NCBI GenBank assembly: GCA_961205875.1
Contig: OY540820.1
Span: forward strand, 10,726,001 to 10,790,000
Direction of reading: 5' to 3'
Length of the DNA: 64,000 bases
Source of the DNA: Sialis fuliginosa
Taxonomy: Eukaryota; Arthropoda; Insecta; Megaloptera; Sialidae
Part shown: positions 47,910 through 60,234 of the stretch, in pieces
How positions within the stretch are numbered: position 1 is the stretch's first letter
How the letters are laid out: each line of letters opens with the position of its first letter
Made by a program: the position numbers and the translations under genes
Notes under the pieces: generated by a model
Databases searched by the model: none
What the model saw: the letters and a program-made list of their open reading frames with translations, nothing else
What the model was told of the DNA's origin: nothing

Positions 47910-48740
47910 GTTAAAATTAGTTACATTGTAGCCTAGGTAAAATAATGACATTGCTTTATTTATTATACTATAACATTTATTTACATGAATTTAGAAAAGA
48001 TATACTAATTAATAGTAAAATATATATAGGTTGCATTTCGATACGAGACGTTATCGACTTTGTTTTTAAGTCTCGCTTTTAAAGGATTATTATCAATAAG
48101 TAAAAATTTACTATTTGATATTAATCTTCAAATTAGTAATTGAAATAAAATAGACAAGATTCGATATTTTTCAAAATTTCTTTGTAATTATAAACAATGT
48201 TTCTTAGTTTTTATTCTACACGTTACCAAAGATTGTCCACATTTTGGTGTAGAAAATTTGAAAATTATGAATAACATATAAATAATATTATACTATATTT
48301 GTTTTTCTAGAAAGCAGTTAAAAAGAATAAAGAATAGATTGTTTACATATTTTGAAAAGTTTGCTTAATTAAATTTATTAATTAATTAATATAGTCTACG
48401 TTAGTCTACTGCATAATATCGATACATTAACAGAAAAAAATGTGAATATTTACACGTGGGAAATTCTAAAAATTATTCTTTTTTATTTGTAAATATTCAA
48501 GGATTTCTGATAAATCTAATATACTAAACACTGATAATAAATTCATAATAATAATAATAGCAACAGTGTTATATTTATTTTCTGCGTTTTATTAAATACA
48601 TAAACATTTGATTAACTAATATTTTTTGTAAATAAAATCTAAAAAAAGGAATTTAAAAGTGGTAGAGACTATTATTATTAAATATTGAAAAATATGCGAG
48701 TTCGAAAAAAATTGGCTTAACAGTATTTACTAAAACCCAG
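47910..48740. other. AT-rich DNA between two MITE copies
   Basis: No structure recognised. Confidence 0.45.
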
Positions 48741-48742
48741 TT

Positions 48743-49127
48743 AAGGTACTGACACCAGTCTTGGCAAGGACCCCAGTAAAGGAAAATGTTTAATTAAATC
48801 TACTGAATTAGAAATATGTGTTGATATTTGATTACTACCATTTCACGATTCTTTCTTTTATATCTTTTGTGTCGTAGTACTTATTATTTTGTAATCATTA
48901 GCAAGTGTCCATCACTGCGTGCTCATTACTGGTTTTACCTTTGCCGCTACTGAAGAAAAATCATGAACAAAATAAAATGCTATAATTTAAAAAACAAACT
49001 ATTTTTGCGGACTTTAGTAATTAAATTGATTAAATAAAGAGTTATGTACTTGTTTTATTAGTAACACGAGTTCATGAGAATTACAAAAAACAAGCTCTTA
49101 TATTTGCCATAACTGGTGCCTTACCTT
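48743..49127 (-). mobile_element. AAGGTACTGGCACCAGT MITE, shortened inverse copy
   Basis: It reads AAGGTACTGACACCAGTCTT at the left and ATAACTGGTGCCTTACCTT at the right, opposite to the copy at 47330. About 180 bases of the usual interior are missing. Confidence 0.85.
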
Positions 49128-49129
49128 TA

Positions 49130-49978
49130 CCTATTTCATATACATGGGTATAAGAAAGTAAAAATTATTATTAGTTTCTATTAATTTCTACATTTTCTGT
49201 TTTTATTTTGGAATAAATATTTTTCCCCTTAGGTAATATTTTGATGGTACGAAGGTAGTAAAAGTCCATAACGTACATTCCCGTAATTAAAACAAATAAA
49301 TACGACCATGAATCTAAATATATAGTTTGGGTAATTTCCATTCAAAATTAGCAAAAAGATAAATGTGGTATTATCTATAATTTATTGTAAACATCTTAAA
49401 TGTCGTCTGAACAAAAAGCCACTTCTTGTTATCACTTTTTTATTAAATTGACCTGTCACAGACTATTCATATATATCATTTATTGAGATTGATACAATAT
49501 CACTTTATTTATATTTATGTTGATTTATTTGGCATTTGATTCGATATTTGCATTGTTAAATATCAGAACAAACGCCCACTAAAACAATTACAGTCGCAAT
49601 CATATCTTAATTTTTTTTTTGTACAATTAATTAAGCAATATTTGGTTTGTAAAATATAGTTATCTCTTTATATAAAACATATTTTTGTTATTGTTTGTTT
49701 AACAAAGAACGGTTAGTTAAATATCAAAAAAGAATAATTTACTCTACAGATTTCAATAAAAAAATATCTGCCAAGTAAATGCACAGTGCTTCCTCGTGCT
49801 AAATTCACCAAAGGTAGTTAATTATTCAACAATTTAAATAAAAACCAATAGTGTTTATATAAATTGCCTGGAATTGGTTAACCATTTAACTGAATATTTT
49901 TTCATATATTTTTAATTTTTTGACAATTTCAATTTAAATCTTAATTTATGCAAATGTCAAAATGACAAATTCAATTTA
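49130..49978. other. AT-rich DNA, nothing recognised
   Basis: No repeats with defined ends or coding frames found. Confidence 0.45.
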
Positions 49979-49980
49979 AT

Positions 49981-50515
49981 GACCAAAGTACGCAAATATA
50001 GTTTTTTTTTTAAATTATAGCCTTTTATTTTGTATATGTTTTTGGTAATGGATAAAGTTAAACTATATAGTAATGGGTACCCATAATCAGTGGCGTAGTA
50101 AGAAAAATTTTCGGGGGGGGGGGTAAGTTCGGGGGTTCCAAAATATGTGAAATTATTTTACATTTTTTAATTAAATGATCCAAAATTTTATCTTATGACT
50201 AAAAAAAAAAAAGCGTACACAATTAAAATTTGAAGACCTTTTTTTTTTTTTAGTCACATATGCAGATAAATATATTCATTCTTTTTGAACATTTCGGGGG
50301 GGGGGGGGGGGGTTGGGTTATAATCACAAAAAAGGTCATTCAATTCAATTGTATTAATATAATTGTAATAATAGTTTCATATATTTTAAAAACATAAAAC
50401 ATTTCGGGGGGGGTTTCGACAGTAATCAAATATCAACAAATATTTAGAATTTAGTACTTTTTATTAAACGAGAATTAAACACTGGGGTATGATCCAAGAC
50501 TGGTGCCAGTACCTT
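49981..50515 (+). mobile_element. AAGGTACTGGCACCAGT MITE, truncated and interrupted
   Basis: The left end is missing. Family interior is followed by an insertion beginning CAGTGGCGTAGTAAG (50088) with poly-G runs at 50113-50123, 50296-50312 and 50406-50413. The family right end CAAGACTGGTGCCAGTACCTT then resumes. CAGTGGCGTAGTA is a common hAT-type end, so a second element landed inside. Confidence 0.7.
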
Positions 50516-50729
50516 ATAAATACATATACATAAATTGATGAGTTATTTAAAAAGGTGATCAGAAGCCAAAACTATAAATAAACAATAGATCAATGTTTTA
50601 TAAATAGGTAGAATAGACGAGGTTATTATTGACCTTGTTGAGATCTTGACCATTAAATTGTATTTTATTCTATATAAAGATTTCTGATGCAAATCATTTC
50701 ATAAAGTTAGAATCATTTGATAGACTTAT

Positions 50730-51012
50730 GTCCGGTATTATAAAAAAATTTCTCTAGAATAAAAATTAAGCTAACGTTATCTGCGAGGTATTTAATGTAA
50801 ATGACAGCTCATATGAATGATATGGTTTATATGAATGACCCCGATGCATGCGCGTTAAGTAGAAATCAGCGATCTACAAGCAGTAGTGGCAATTGTACCT
50901 CATAAAATGCTTAGCATTGATATTATTATACATTTACTACCACTGTTCTAAAATCCCGAGCAAATTAATGTTGATTTGACACCTCTAGAGCTAATTCTTT
51001 ATAATACTCGAC
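50730..51012 (+). mobile_element. MITE with GTCCGGTATTATAAA ends, second subfamily
   Basis: The ends match the 2047/54209 family, but the interior differs (GCTAACGTTATCTGCGAGG, GATGCATGCGCGTTAAG) and matches the fragment at 45430-45598 instead. So at least two interiors share one type of end. Confidence 0.7.
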
Positions 51013-51070
51013 ATTAAATTGTTGTTATTTAATATTTCGTAAGAACGAATTGTTATCGTTATGCGAATTA

Positions 51071-51592
51071 TTATTAACTTCTTAACTGGTTTAAGTTATT
51101 GTAATCGGTCCGAAAATCAAAATAAAAAATTTCAACATTTATGTATATTTCAAGGTCACTATAGTATATTTTCACTATTTTCAGGTGCGTGCCATTTTTT
51201 ACGTGCACTCGCAAATAAAAAATGCTATTGACTTCGTTAGGGTACCAATCGAAGCGTCTTGGCGTAAATATGATCTGAAAGAAAGGATTTTTCGAAATTC
51301 AACCCCTACGGGGGTTAAAGGGGTGTAAAGTTTTTTTTTGGTCGGACTTGAAACTTAGCATAAATATTTTACAATACAAATAATGAAACATGTATTTCAG
51401 TATTTTTTTTGTTATACGTGCCTAAACAGCCGTTGAAGGGATGAAAGGTGAAAACCACCCTCAAAATTTGAATTTTAAATATACTAATAAATAAGTCTAC
51501 AATTCATGTTGCCTTTGAAACAAATGCAATTAAATTTAAATTGTCAGACTAGTTACGTTTTATAAAACAAATGCAATTTAATTCAAATTCTA
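51071..51592 (+). repeat. Dispersed repeat, copy 2 (see 4611-5038)
   Basis: It includes about 90 bases (51120-51215) lacking in copy 1 and runs past the point where copy 1 is interrupted. Non-coding. Confidence 0.8.
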
Positions 51593-52602
51593 TATGGAAA
51601 CAATAAATAATCAGAATTCAAGTATTTATAATCATACCATGTTGGGAAGTTGATTGTGTGGACCTAAAGAGTCTCACTCCAATGCAAGGCTTGTTGTAAA
51701 TTGTTTTAAAACAGTAAAATTTAAATTGAATGAAACACTGGGAAACAAAAAGGGAGGATTAATTTATGACAAAAAAGGATTCATGTGTATCATATTTTAA
51801 TTAGTGAACTAAATAATGAAAATTTATTTGCCAGCTTGTTAGGAGCTCAAAATATAATTAATCATTTTAGGATTAAATTATTTTACTTAAAAATAGTTTC
51901 TCTTTTACTTTGCAGAAAAAAAACGATAATTTGATTTATCGATCAATGCGTAGATTTGGTCCAACCAGTGAAATTTGATCCTCTTTTTCATTTATTTTAA
52001 ATCAAAAATGGCGCCTGCAGGTGACTTAAAGCAAATAAAAAAAATTATACCAGAGCGTGTGGGGTATCAAAATGTAGATCTCAAACAGTAGTATTTGTCC
52101 ACATTTATATATTTATTATTTATAAAAATGGCGCCTGCAGGAAGCACTAAGTAGTATTTTATTTTTCCGACTTATAGCCTATAACTTGGTCAGAGAACGT
52201 ACCTATGAATTAAAAAAGAAACCACGTAAATCTGATAAGTGGTTCTCGAGTGATAAGCGCACTAACGGACAGACAGACAGACAGAGAGACGTTGAGCTTT
52301 ATATATATTATGGATAAATTTAATAAACTGTATTGATTTGAATCAGAGAATTGTATGATTGTAAAACATTAGTTTTATGAATGTAACATTAAAATATTGA
52401 AGTTAATTGTAATAACCATTAAAAAAACTCATTTTTATGACGTAGTATTTCAGTACAGCTGATATGGATAGAGGTTTATCACGTTTTTTTTTATTTTTTA
52501 TATACAACCTGATTGTTTTTAACCCATTTTTATTGAACCATGCATATTGAAAAAAATGTATTTTATCAGTTATGTGTTTTGTTTATAATTAATTGATACA
52601 AA
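51593..52602. repeat. Repeat-derived DNA with duplicated AAAATGGCGCCTGCAGG
   Basis: AAAATGGCGCCTGCAGG occurs at about 52006 and 52125, and its inverse-like CAGGCGCCATTTTTGA at about 56122. A GACAGACAGACAGAGAG tract ends the segment near 52292. It looks like the tail of a retroelement family also present at 55805-56430. Confidence 0.55.
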
Positions 52603-53134
52603 CAGTGCCGGATTAGCCATGTAGCAGGAGTAGCAAATGCTACAGGCCCCGCGGCTTAGCGAAAATATATATATTTTTGGATTTACCACCTACCGTCTAC
52701 TAATTCAGTGGTTCAAATCTACAGTAATTAAAAATTTAATTTTATGGTTTCCGATCTCGAATCGATTTCATCGAAAAATCGATTTTTAAAGCTCCGATCT
52801 TTGATTTTTTAAATCGATTTTTCTAAATTTGCCCACATTAAATTGAGAAAAGTTTGTCTGTAAAAGTGGTATTTTATTATACACTCCTCTAAAAAATTAA
52901 GGGATAATTAAAAAAAGCAAAAAAAATTCACATTTTCAAACAGTTACATCTCCGCGAAAAATTATTAGATTTGAATGATCCAAAGTTCATTCAAAAGCTT
53001 GCATTTTCTAATTTTTTTTCTTTTTTTGGGGGTGACACTATTGATTTCCACCCCGGGTATTATCCCCCCTCTTCTAGTGACGCCACTATCAAGGGCTTCT
53101 TTATAACATTTGCTACAGGCTTAATCCGGCACTG
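52603..53134. mobile_element. hAT-type MITE with perfect 8-bp target duplication
   Basis: The ends CAGTGCCGGATTAGCC and GGCTTAATCCGGCACTG are inverted. It is flanked by identical GATACAAA at 52595-52602 and 53135-53142. Inside are GCAAATGCTACAGGC and its inverse ATTTGCTACAGGC-type phrases. Non-coding, 532 bases. Confidence 0.9.
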
Positions 53135-53142
53135 GATACAAA

Positions 53143-54208
53143 AACATATTCTGTAATACTTCTGTAAACCAAACTAGGTATTAGGAAATTATAGTATTAC
53201 GAGTATATACCTACAGAATGCTGAAAAAGTTCATATAATTTTGGTTTTCCTTATTTTCTCTCCATTTAATAAAAAAGAAAGTCCAGAAAGTGAATTTCTT
53301 TTATATAATGATGTATAAAAAGTCTTGTGCTGTCTAAAGCAGTTTATTTGTTTAATAATTAGGTTTACTAGTTTACGTGCATTAAGACTTTTTTTTTTAA
53401 ACTCAAGATATATTTTGTGATATATGTATTATTTAATAATTGAAAAATAATAATAATTTATATGATAGTTGTTTAGAATTTAGTTTTAAGCTATCAATGT
53501 TGAATTTTTAAACGGATTTCAATTATTCTAAATATATATTATTTTTTCTAACCAAAAATGTGCAAAAACATAAGTGAACTTCTTTAAAAAAAAATTTTCT
53601 AAGTTTCGGGTTCTGTCGATTTATTGATTTATCCTAATTTCTAAGCCTTGAAATGGGTATTATCAGCACCGGCTTTAGAGAGGGGCGAATCAGGGCGACC
53701 ACCCGGGGCGCCAGGCCAGTTGGGGTGGCGCACAATGGGGCATAAGTGACTTTTTTGGTTTAAATCAGAGTCTGTAGGATCGCGTCAAGCTGAGATATTA
53801 ACTATTCAACTTATTTGTTAATTTATCAATTTTAATTTGTTAATAATAGGCAAAGGAAGTCTCGACGGACTTAGGGTTCGATCCTTGGTGCGATCGATTT
53901 TTTTTTCAAATTTTTCCGGTTCTTTTTGTTGTATTATAAATTGAATTTCGTCGATTACAGCGCCATCTATGATGGATCAAACAAAATATTTCAGATAAAT
54001 AAGTACTTTTAGCCGTAGAATCCGTATCTGCAATAAAAAATTGAGGTTCCTATTAAAGATTCAAAGTTACCCCCGCCCCAACCTACAAAGAGGGGGGTGT
54101 GGGACTATTTTTTTGCACTAATATATTTCCCCTGTGGAATGATTAAATTTTGATTATTTACATGTTTTCCGTAGAGTGCCTATTTTTCGAAATATTTGAA
54201 AGTTTCAT
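53143..54208. other. AT-rich DNA with a GC-rich MITE end and tandem-repeat relative
   Basis: 53668-53745 has CAGCACCGGCTTTAGAGAGG, related to 7982-8060. 53765-53880 is the rearranged third copy of the 31841 tandem unit. No genes. Confidence 0.55.
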
Positions 54209-54513
54209 GTCCGGTATTATAAAGGACCTAACAAAATTTGCTAGCTAGCAATTAATTAGTATCTATGGATTAGTTATGGAATTTAGAGCAGTGACACTTC
54301 AACTAATTGTAATACAGTTGGCATCTTTGACCGTACAAAATAATTTTCATAATATCACCACTGTTTTAATACCGTTTGTATTTACCTACAACGCGTGCGC
54401 GAAACTTGTCAAAGTCATCAACAAACTCCAAAAGAACTGTCATATAAGTTTGATATCTCAGTTGAAAGTGCTTGCTAGCTAACAAATTTGTTAGGTCCTT
54501 TATGATACCGGAC
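54209..54513. mobile_element. GTCCGGTATTATAAAGG MITE, full copy
   Basis: The left GTCCGGTATTATAAAGGACC and right GGTCCTTTATGATACCGGAC are inverted. The interior closely matches 2047-2347. Its 68-codon frame is part of the repeat. Confidence 0.88.
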
Positions 54514-54530
54514 ATCAGGTTAAAAAAAAA

Positions 54531-54745
54531 CACCCGGTATCATAGACATAGAGAATGGACCAGGCATCTGACTCGAACACAGAATCGTGTCAAAAGAAAG
54601 AGATAGAAACAGGTTTGGAATAACTGTGTAACTCTATGTCTATGTTCCAAACTACACTACATCTCTCTCTCCTTTTTTGAACAGATGTTACACCATTGAG
54701 TTAATACAGTATGCACTGTCCATTCTCTATGTCTATGCCCGGTGT
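54531..54745. mobile_element. MITE with ATAGACATAGAGAATGGAC ends
   Basis: The arms at 54531-54560 and 54717-54745 are inverted (CACCCGG... and ...CCGGGTG-like outer bases). It begins 18 bases after the preceding MITE. Interior relative at 40069-40234. Confidence 0.75.
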
Positions 54746-55804
54746 ACTAAAATAACTTAGGGAGAAGACAATTCCAAAAATAAAATTAGTTTAAATAGTA
54801 TCTAAATAAAATAAAACTACTTGTAAAGTGACTTCGTTCCAAAGCTCATTCAGTCTAGTTTTGTCTAGCCTATGCAATAATTTGTTGTATTTCTTAATGC
54901 ATATGTGGGCTGTTCTGTCTATGAACAGTCTTTCTCTTTTATCTCCATTTATCGATGTGGTCGAACAGAGATGTAGTGACAAATGTTCTTAAGGCCTATT
55001 GGCTACAGTCACGTGAACACTTAGTGCCCAGTCTCCTACTTTCTATTTGGAATTTGAAATTTCTCCCTCTTCGGTAAGCGATGAATCAGACAAGATTATG
55101 TCTTAAGTAAATAGGATTAGGGTGAGATTTAACTTAAGTTAACTGTATCCTTCATTTCCGTGACTAATAATATTTACTTGTTACATATGTACATACATAT
55201 TTTATTGTTTTGTATTTTTGGTATGGGCTGTTTTATTATAAATAAAATGAGTCATATTTATGTAAATAATATAGGTATTTGAGTCTCTCATAAGCCAAAG
55301 TGACTAACTTCATTTATTATCGAGTCTTGTAGATATATAGTCACGTTATATTAAGTTTTAGATTAGTGTAGTTCTTTTCAGAAAACTATAAGTTTGGTAG
55401 TTCTTTTATTCATTAAGAAATAGTGAAATAATATATATTAATTTCTGTTGTGTTGTTCACCTTTTTGACTTCTGAATGGCATTTGTAAGTACTAAATATT
55501 TAATTTAATGCATGTATAATATTTGATATAAAAATAAAATTTTTTTTTAATAAGAATATCGCTTTATAACTGAGATAATAACCATGTTATAATAGGTAAA
55601 TTGTTTCTGTTTAACTTAACAAAAAATTACTAACTTTATTTTTATTTTTTGATACAAGATGTTAAAATTATTGAAAATTTAATGGCGTATACTTAAACAA
55701 ATAAAACAATCTAATCCATAAAGAACGTTATTAACTGCCCCCCTCCACCAAAGTGATTACATGAATTTATTCTAATTAACTTTAAAAAAATAAAATAATT
55801 TGGT
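54746..55804. other. AT-rich DNA, nothing recognised
   Basis: No supported gene or repeat with defined ends. Confidence 0.45.
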
Positions 55805-56430
55805 CAAGATATACACGGGTGTATGCCATAAGAGTTCCGGAGGGGAGTGTTTGGAGCCCTAGGTGCATTTTTGAGTTAGAAAATAGTATAAAAATAGGAC
55901 CATATTCTACTAATTCATACCCCACATGCCTAAATATGAAAATAAAAAATAAAAAATTTTATGACGCCTCTCCCTATTATTCCAAAATTTAATATTATAT
56001 TGTTGACTTTAGTATTTGCCGTTGGTAGCTTCGTTACAAATTTTTTTTCCAGATTTTTTGAGCAAATAGTTACCAAGTTAGTGGGGGGTGGACAAAATAA
56101 AATAGTGTTTTTAGCCCCCTACAGGCGCCATTTTTGATTTAGAAAAAAATAAGAAAGAGGGTCAAATTCCGCTGGTTTGGTTAGACATATACATTACACA
56201 TTTTAACGTGTCAAACAAAAAAATATTTATTTACCTAGCTTTAGCTCCTTAATGCCCCCCTGAAAAATTATATTTTCAATAAATTTGTACATTTTTTACT
56301 AGAGGGCATCATTTTACATATTCAGTAAAAATTTTAAGTATCTAACTTATAGTTTACGAGATATTTAGCTTTGAGTGAATAGGACGGACGGACGGACGAC
56401 AAAGTGAGATTAATTGGGTCTCATCGGAAC
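55805..56430 (-). repeat. Dispersed retroelement-like repeat with GGACGGACGGAC tract
   Basis: 55805-56060 is the inverse of 29531-29810. The segment continues to GACGGACGGACGGACGAC, ACAAAGTGAGATTA and CGGAACCCTAAAA, phrases that end many insect interspersed repeats. Non-coding. Confidence 0.65.
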
Positions 56431-56639
56431 CCTAAAACCGATATTCAGTTGCAATTAATATAATAAACAAAGTTACGTATTTAAAAATACGTAAATGGAT
56501 TTTAATAAAAAAATACATATTCATATTTCATAGAAAACATATATTTCTTGCTTGAATCAAAAATAATAGTTAATTTTACAATTTTCTGAAAGCATTTTAA
56601 TATTGAATAGAAATACGTTTTTATAAAATTAAAATATAA

Positions 56640-56780
56640 ATGCCGTGTTTAGACCAAAGAAAACAAAACAGCAATACGGTGTTTGAAAGCACATCGTATT
56701 TAAAAATGCATAAGGTTTATTGCACTTCTGTCAAAAAGACACGATGTTGCTGTTTTGTTTTTTTAGTCTAAACACGGCAT
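56640..56780. mobile_element. Compact MITE with ATGCCGTGTTTAGAC ends
   Basis: The outer about 34 bases on each side (ATGCCGTGTTTAGACCAAAG; GTCTAAACACGGCAT) are near-perfect inverted repeats including AAAACAGCAA/TTGCTGTTTT. The total is 141 bases. The target duplication is not resolved. Confidence 0.82.
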
Positions 56781-56934
56781 AATAACTTTTCAAACAAAAT
56801 GACAATACTGAAGTTCAAAACAACGTATTTAATACATCCCAGATTTTCCTATATATTATGATGAAATTTTCTGAAAATGTAAATTAAACAAGTTTTCAAT
56901 TTAATCAAAGAATATAAAAACCAAAACATTCGAC

Positions 56935-57466
56935 GGAGTTACACGTGCGCCTTCTCATCCCCAACACGGACTTTTACCCTCGACGACCTTGACGCTTTCC
57001 ATTTTGTTAGGGATGCGAAAGGGAAAACCCGGTCCATTGTACAGCTTCAGTACGCATGGTTGTTTTTCCCCTGAATCACAAGTACAGATTGTACAGGCGC
57101 CACCACAGTTAACGTTGTTCGGTATACGTTCGGTCGACTTCGGTCACAATCTTAGTCGGTCGCTGCTCGTCTAGCTGAAAGCCGGCCCGAAAGCTACTGT
57201 CAGTTCTATTAACACTTTTAAACAATAATCATACAAATAATTCACCGTTCTTAATAATAATTACTGTTGTGACAAGTTAACACATATATATATAAATAAC
57301 CATTTAATAATATTTAGTTTATATTTGAATTTATCTCGGTTAATTAAACATATTGTGGTGATGTATTATAATTATAACAATTAAAATTTCAACAGGATTT
57401 TCATTTTTTGTCTATATTTTGATGTACTTTTTTGTGAATAAGTCGTTTCTGTTTTTGTTTGAATAA
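56935..57466 (+). promoter_or_regulatory. Low-AT island, possible promoter and first non-coding exon
   Basis: 56935-57210 is strikingly GC- and CpG-richer than the tens of kb around it (TCGACGACC, GTTCGGTATACGTTCGGTCG, GTCGGTCGCTGCTCG). TCAGTT at 57200-57205 fits an arthropod initiator. AATAAG|GTAAGA at about 57466 would be a splice donor. No long reading frame crosses it, so a 5' UTR exon of a gene to the right is the best guess. A GC-rich repeat fragment is the alternative. Confidence 0.35.
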
Positions 57467-58400
57467 GGTAAGACTATCAATTATTTTATATTGTTATTGT
57501 TTATTTTTATTTTTAAATATACCGGCATTTCGGTATTGATCTTCGGTCTGTTGATATACATATACATATATTATATATATATTAACTTTTTACGCGTTTG
57601 AAGAATGATATTAAACGTATAATAATATATTAAGTACAATTTATTTTTATTGCATGATTTTATTTGAACTTTATGATGCAAGTTTGGACTGTCTATAATA
57701 GCGATATAATATTGTCAATACTTCTTAATTTAATTATGAATATATGAAAAAATTAGATATGGGTTCATTTAAAAATTTAATATTCAAAAAATCTTAATGC
57801 AATAAATAGTCTATTATTTTGTTAGAAAAATATAGCCCGAAGCGCCTAGTAACATTTTTTTTAAGTCGGTTAATATTTCCAAGATCAAAAGTACTTGTAA
57901 TTTGTAATTATAAAAAAATATATATATGTATTATACCAAAACCGGCAAAAAACTCATATTACGTTTATTGCTGTTACAAATGCATGTAGATGATATAGTA
58001 GAAGTTATTATAATATCATGTATATAATTAATTTTTAACTATCATCCTTTTTTTATCCCACGTATGTATAATTTTTACTTGTTTACAGTAATGTTTTGTG
58101 ATCATATTAATTGAACTATTTTGTTTACATCAAAATAAAATAATTAATGATATGTTTATGAAAAATTCAATATTATAATTGGTCGTTATGTATTATAGTT
58201 ATTGAAGTCAATTTGTCTCTGCATGACCCATGATAAGTAAATGCTTTTGTCAGTATGGCTTCTATGTTCTATGCGATGTACTTCCTGTTTGAGGGTGATA
58301 AGTCCACAAGAGTCTATTAACAGATTAGCTACCATGCGGCAAAAATCTAATGACTTTTTTTAATGGATAAGAAAACGTAGATATTAACTTTATTTTTTTG
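57467..58400. other. AT-rich DNA, nothing recognised
   Basis: It would be the start of a long first intron if the 57.2 kb island is a promoter. Confidence 0.4.
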
Positions 58401-58408
58401 GATGTAAT

Positions 58409-58785
58409 CAGAGCCGTTACTAGAGGCTCGGAGGCCCCGGGGCAAGAGATGACCGAGGAGCCCCCAGATATACAAAAAATAAAAATTGAAGACCTTTTTT
58501 GGATTATAGCTCACAAATTTTACATTTGATACTAATTTTTATTTGAATGACTTTTTTTGCTTGCCAGTTAGAATTTTACATTTGGATAATAAGTGTAAAA
58601 TTGAAGTTCATAAGTCGAAAAAAAGGTAATTAAAATCAAAATTAGTAATAAGTCAATCACGTTTTCAAGTTGGTACCAAATACATTTGAAAAAATCTTCA
58701 ATTTATTTATTTTTTCTTGCTCACTCCAATTTTTACGCTGCTGAGGGGGCCCCGGGGCACTGCCCCGGTGGTAGTTACGGCCCTG
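58409..58785. mobile_element. hAT-type MITE with CAGRGCCGTTACTA ends
   Basis: CAGAGCCGTTACTAGAGGC on the left is mirrored by GTAGTTACGGCCCTG on the right, with GGCCCCGGGGCA near both ends. Flanks GATGTAAT and GGAGTAAT (58401-58408, 58786-58793) match at six of eight positions, consistent with an aged 8-bp duplication. Confidence 0.8.
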
Positions 58786-58817
58786 GGAGTAATCGTATAT
58801 ACCTATGTGTAGCTTAT

Positions 58818-58981
58818 TTCCAAAAGGTCTCTTGTCCATCCACATAAGTTTTCGTATTTTGAAATACTTTCTACAACGTTTTGAACTGAAAAAAAAGTTT
58901 TTAAGATAGTTAAATGAATTCTGAACACGATAGAATCAATAACTCAGATTTGAAAAATTATGGACAAGAGACCTTTTGGAA
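58818..58981. repeat. Hairpin with perfect 22-bp arms
   Basis: TTCCAAAAGGTCTCTTGTCC onward (58818-58839) is exactly mirrored at 58960-58981. Located 33 bases from the hAT-type MITE. Type unknown. Confidence 0.8.
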
Positions 58982-60228
58982 AAAATCTGCACATATACGG
59001 TCTACCGTAAATTACCTACCTAATTAAATAACCCCAATATTGCCCGGTATTATAAAGGTTTTAGCCTAAACCAAACCAAATGTTTTCTACAGAGTTACTA
59101 ACTTATGTTTACCATATTGGAAAATACCTCGTAGAGTAATTTTGGTTAATTTTCGTTTGCATTTAAAAAAAAATAATACCGTGAATGTGATATGTAATTA
59201 ATTAATTAAATCGCATACGACAAGAAAGTCATGAAAGGTTAGAAAGATACAAACAATAATAAGTAACAGTTTGAAATCAATGCAGAAGCTTTGAATTTTG
59301 TACCAATTTCCACCACATAATAAATTAATAAGAAACTTTTTTTTCTTTACAATACCATCAATCTTATCGAGGGTTACACAAGAAAAAGTTGCAGAAAAAA
59401 TTAAAGATGACTGTTGTTTTTAGATGCATATAAAAACTTGGCTTGGAAACAGTCGGACGCAAATTGATAAATTATATATTTATAGAAATAAGGTGGTTCT
59501 TTAATCAAATTATGCGATACTATATATTATATATACTTTAGATTAAATAGAACAATATATTTGGAATACACATCTTTGCAGTTTAGTGTGATTTATTTAA
59601 ATTAAGATATACAAATGATAAAAAAACTAATACTCGTTTAATAAAGTAGGTATAGAGAAATACGAAAAAAATATTGTAGATAAGCTTCACAGTAAGACAT
59701 ACGAATTTATTTACATGACTGTTAATTTATTTTAATGTACATACACAGATAAATATATTTTTAGCTTCACTACCCACGTAAAATGATTTGGCCGCTATTA
59801 TAATGTTATATATATATATACCTATACAGTTAGCTCGCGAAACAACGACCTTCAAATATAACGCCCATCTAAAATTGTGAGCGACTGTATTAAAAGAAGC
59901 GAAATTTTTTTTTGGTGAATATCTCGCGCTGTTAACTTAATATCTCAAGGTTCGGTTCTCCTTATATCGTGTGATTCGAATAAAAGAAGTTGTATCCATG
60001 AAGATAAAGATATATATGTATGTAAGTATTGCTTCTCGCTCCATCAGAATATTTTACAAATTAAATATTTTGAATGATACTCATAACAATTTGCTCGTTT
60101 GAAAAATAAAATTATTTTTTTTAGAGTAACTACCTAACTGTTATGTTTTCTACAGATTTGATTAGTGTATAAACTATAATATATATCTATAATATACATA
60201 TCGACGGTGAAAAAGCTGAAATCAAAAA
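58982..60228. other. AT-rich DNA with small MITE remnants
   Basis: A GTCCGGT-family end fragment (CCGGTATTATAAAGG) is at 59045, and a CAGTTAGCTCGCGAAACAAC start with a short inverse at about 59890 may be a tiny pogo-like element. No genes. Confidence 0.45.
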
Positions 60229-60234
60229 ATAAGC

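Noticed and set aside
54791-54982. 63-codon minus-strand frame
   Set aside because: No recognisable domain, no flanking splice signals, unremarkable composition.
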